From contig NZ_QBDX01000004.1 of NCBI RefSeq assembly GCF_003129605.1, positions 310,001-374,000 of the forward strand: DNA of 64,000 nt. Direction: 5' to 3'. Under the pieces are notes generated by a model that ran no database searches, was not told where the DNA came from, and worked only from the letters and a program-made list of their open reading frames with translations. The DNA comes from Hyphobacterium indicum (GTDB lineage: Bacteria; Pseudomonadota; Alphaproteobacteria; Caulobacterales; Maricaulaceae). Below, piece after piece: positions 61,929-64,000 of this stretch. The position numbers and the translations under genes were made by a program. Position 1 is the stretch's first letter. Each line of letters begins with the position of its first letter.

Positions 61929-64000
61929 CTACCAGATGCGCACGCGCTCTTCCGGCGGCAGGTAGAGGGCGTCCTCTTCCGTGACCTCGAACGCCGCATA
62001 CCAGGCGTCCAGATTGCGGACGACGCCATTGGTGCGGTATTGCGAAGGGCTGTGCGGATCGGTGACCAGACGCTGACGCAGATTGTCCTCGCGATAGAGG
62101 CGGCGCCAGACCTGGGCCCAGGCCAGGAAGAAGCGCTGATCGCCGGTCAGGCCGTCAATCACCGGCGCTTCCCCGCCACAGCAGGAGTCGAGATAGCGCT
62201 GATAGGCGGAATAGGCCATCTGAACGCCGCCCAGATCGCCGATATTCTCGCCCATGGTGAAGGTGCCATTCACGAACTCGCCCTCGATCGGCGAATAGCC
62301 GTCATACTGGGCTCCGAGGCGCTCTGCCCGTTCCGTGAAGGCGGTATTGGTTTCTTCCGTCCACCAGTTGCGGATCCGCCCGGCCTCGTCGAACTCGCGG
62401 CCCTGATCATCGAAACCGTGACCGATTTCATGTCCGATGACTGCGCCGATGGCACCGTAATTGATCGCCGGGTCGGCATTGGGATCAAAGAAGGGCGGTT
62501 GCAGAATACCGGCCGGGAAAGTGATCTGGTTCATCAGCGGATTGTAGGACGCATTCACGGTTTGCGGCGGGTACGGCCACTGACCGCGGTCCACCGGCCC
62601 GGCGAGGTCTTCGACCTGCTGGTTCCAGTTGAACTCACTGATACGCTGGAGATTCCCGAACAGGTCGTCGGTATCGATGACCAGCGTCGAATAATCTGTC
62701 CACTCATCCGGATAACCGATACGCGGTTCAAAGGTGGAGAGCTTGAGCAGGGCCTGCTCGCGGGTTTCATCATCCATCCAGGAAAGGTTTTCCAGGCGCT
62801 CTTCAAAAGCGGCCGTCAGGTTGGCCACCAGATCTTCCATCTGGTCCTTGGATTCCGGCGGGAAATGACGGTCGACATAGACCTGGCCCACGGCTTCACC
62901 CATGGAGCCGCCCACCAGATTCACGCCGCGGCGGTCGCGCGGGCGCTGCTCTTCGGTCCCGTTCAGAGTCCGTCCGAAGAATTCAAAGCTCGCAGCATCA
63001 AACGCCAGCGGCAGCGCATTGGTGTTCGAATTCAGCAGATGGAATGTCATGTAATCGCGCATCAGGTCGACCGGCGTCTCGGCAAAAATGGTCGCCGTGC
63101 TTTCGATCGCACTGGGTTGGGCCACCAGATAGGATTCCACTCCGTCAATCCCGAGCGCGGCCATGCCGGCTTCGAAATTGAATTGCGGGGCCAGCGTGGC
63201 AAGCTGATCCAGCGGCATCGGATTGTAGATGGCCTGGATGTTCCGGCTCTGCTCCTGTGTCCAGTGGACATCGGCGATACGGGTTTCCAGGGCCAGAATG
63301 GCCTCGGCTTTTTCAGCCCCGCCTTCAATGCCCGCCAGATCGAAAATTTGCGTGATATAAGCCTGATAGGCGGCGCGGTATTCGTCATAGCGCTCGCCTT
63401 CATTCAGATAGAAATCGCGGTCCGGCATGCCCAGCCCGCCCTGGCCGACAAAAACCGTATAACGGGTCGTATCCGCCGGATCGGGAATGATGCCGACCCC
63501 GTAAAGGGCCTGATGATCCAGGGTCGCGAACAGCGCCGCAAAATCCTCATGGGTTTCAGCCGCAGCGATCTCCGCCATCAGCGGTTCGACCGCTTCAAGG
63601 CCGCGCGCATCCAGCGCGTCCGTATTCATCCAGCTGGCATAGAGGTCGCCGACCTGCTGTTCGATCGAGCCGGCTTCACCGCCGGTTTCGGCCAGCTCGA
63701 GAATGATGTCCTGAACCTGCTGTTCGGCTTCCAGTGCCAGCTCGGTGAACATGCCGTAATTGGAGAGATCGGCCGGGATTTCGGTCGTATCCAGCCATTC
63801 GCCATTGGCGTAGCGGAAAAAGTCATTCCCGGGATCGACACTGGTATCCATACCGTCGAGATCAAAGCCCCACTCGCCGATTTCGGCAGAGGCGGTAACG
63901 GTCTCATGGCTTTCGGCCGATGTGCCATCGGTCTGTTCAACGATCGTGGTGTCAGGCGTTTGCGGCTCGCTGCACGCGGCCAGCAGGGCCAGGCAGGCGC
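61929..64000 (-). CDS. M13-family zinc metallopeptidase lipoprotein, copy 2, 5' end cut by the window
   Basis: At least 690 residues, running off the right edge. The visible N-terminal part is a lipoprotein signal (CLALLAACSEPQTP), a linker and the domain start (DTSVDPGNDFFRYANGEW). The zinc site is VIGHEIGHGFDDQGREFD, and the third ligand is in GENIGDLGGVQMA. The end is LPPEERVRIW. It is similar over its full length to the copy downstream (for example QTVNASYNPLMNQITFPAGI against its equivalent), so the pair is a tandem duplication. Same direction, 163 bases between stop and the next start; probably co-transcribed at least in part. Confidence 0.92.
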   Translation of the reverse strand, partial: ACLALLAACSEPQTPDTTIVEQTDGTSAESHETVTASAEIGEWGFDLDGMDTSVDPGNDFFRYANGEWLDTTEIPADLSNYGMFTELALEAEQQVQDIILELAETGGEAGSIEQQVGDLYASWMNTDALDARGLEAVEPLMAEIAAAETHEDFAALFATLDHQALYGVGIIPDPADTTRYTVFVGQGGLGMPDRDFYLNEGERYDEYRAAYQAYITQIFDLAGIEGGAEKAEAILALETRIADVHWTQEQSRNIQAIYNPMPLDQLATLAPQFNFEAGMAALGIDGVESYLVAQPSAIESTATIFAETPVDLMRDYMTFHLLNSNTNALPLAFDAASFEFFGRTLNGTEEQRPRDRRGVNLVGGSMGEAVGQVYVDRHFPPESKDQMEDLVANLTAAFEERLENLSWMDDETREQALLKLSTFEPRIGYPDEWTDYSTLVIDTDDLFGNLQRISEFNWNQQVEDLAGPVDRGQWPYPPQTVNASYNPLMNQITFPAGILQPPFFDPNADPAINYGAIGAVIGHEIGHGFDDQGREFDEAGRIRNWWTEETNTAFTERAERLGAQYDGYSPIEGEFVNGTFTMGENIGDLGGVQMAYSAYQRYLDSCCGGEAPVIDGLTGDQRFFLAWAQVWRRLYREDNLRQRLVTDPHSPSQYRTNGVVRNLDAWYAAFEVTEEDALYLPPEERVRIW

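Overview
The window looks like chromosomal DNA from a GC-rich alphaproteobacterium, most likely of the Maricaulales/Caulobacterales kind (Maricaulis- or Hyphomonas-like). This rests on family content, not on any search: a PodJ-type polarity protein with Sel1 repeats, a class I (archaeal-type) lysyl-tRNA synthetase, a TauE plus TIGR02186-type pair, an ABA4-like protein, a ligase-associated helicase/PdeM pair, GANTC (CcrM-type) sites near candidate cell-cycle promoters, and many secreted peptidases and amidohydrolases. I saw no tRNA or rRNA gene, CRISPR array, insertion sequence or prophage block.

Layout. 1-2918: partial methyltransferase, an exported amidohydrolase and an unrecognised CxxC...CxxxH membrane-associated protein. 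2919-3712: a 0.8 kb non-coding stretch with a perfect DnaA box framed by two GANTC sites, two foldback repeats and a terminator. 3713-11684 (minus strand): a beta-oxidation operon (MerR regulator, two acyl-CoA dehydrogenases, thiolase, FadJ-like multifunctional protein) that also carries an unrelated lower-GC lipoprotein. 11796-19633 (plus): an acidic secreted protein, PodJ-like protein, TauE permease, TIGR02186-type protein and a DUF3429-type protein. 19630-22777 (minus): PdeM and the ligase-associated DEXH helicase. 22925-30771: a helical unknown, M23 peptidase, AbgT transporter, MscS channel, a receiver-domain protein and two tandem hotdog thioesterases. 30996-37601: DCC/DUF393 protein, a 46-residue zinc-ribbon protein, HDAC-like deacetylase, zinc alcohol dehydrogenase, MATE exporter, PyrD, DUF952 protein, an S24-type repressor and a PRC-barrel protein.

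37614-39828 is the most accessory-looking part: a small XRE regulator with two paralogous membrane proteins, transcribed divergently from a toxin-antitoxin-like pair (N-terminal DUF7662-like protein plus PIN nuclease). 39825-41951 holds class I LysRS and an ABA4-like protein. 42453-46061 is a TetR-controlled MFP/ABC exporter. 46058-48372 is a second XRE/membrane-protein module, here behind an amidohydrolase lipoprotein. 48537-56017 carries SixA, a family 2 glycosyltransferase, a small membrane protein overlapping its 3' end, a MacAB-type exporter whose adaptor has a Spy/CpxP-like insertion, a DUF4197 protein and an epimerase/reductase. 56014-64000 (minus) has a second TauE, RmlA and RmlB, a secreted unknown, and two tandem M13 metallopeptidase lipoproteins, the last cut by the window edge.

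Gene packing is very tight. Many operon junctions are ATGA or TAAATG. Six of the nine convergent gene pairs overlap by exactly four bases and share a CTAG, TTAG or CTAA at their stops. Two of the other three pairs are separated by foldback repeats. Regulatory sites that can be read from the sequence include operator-like palindromes for the MerR, TetR, S24 and XRE regulators.
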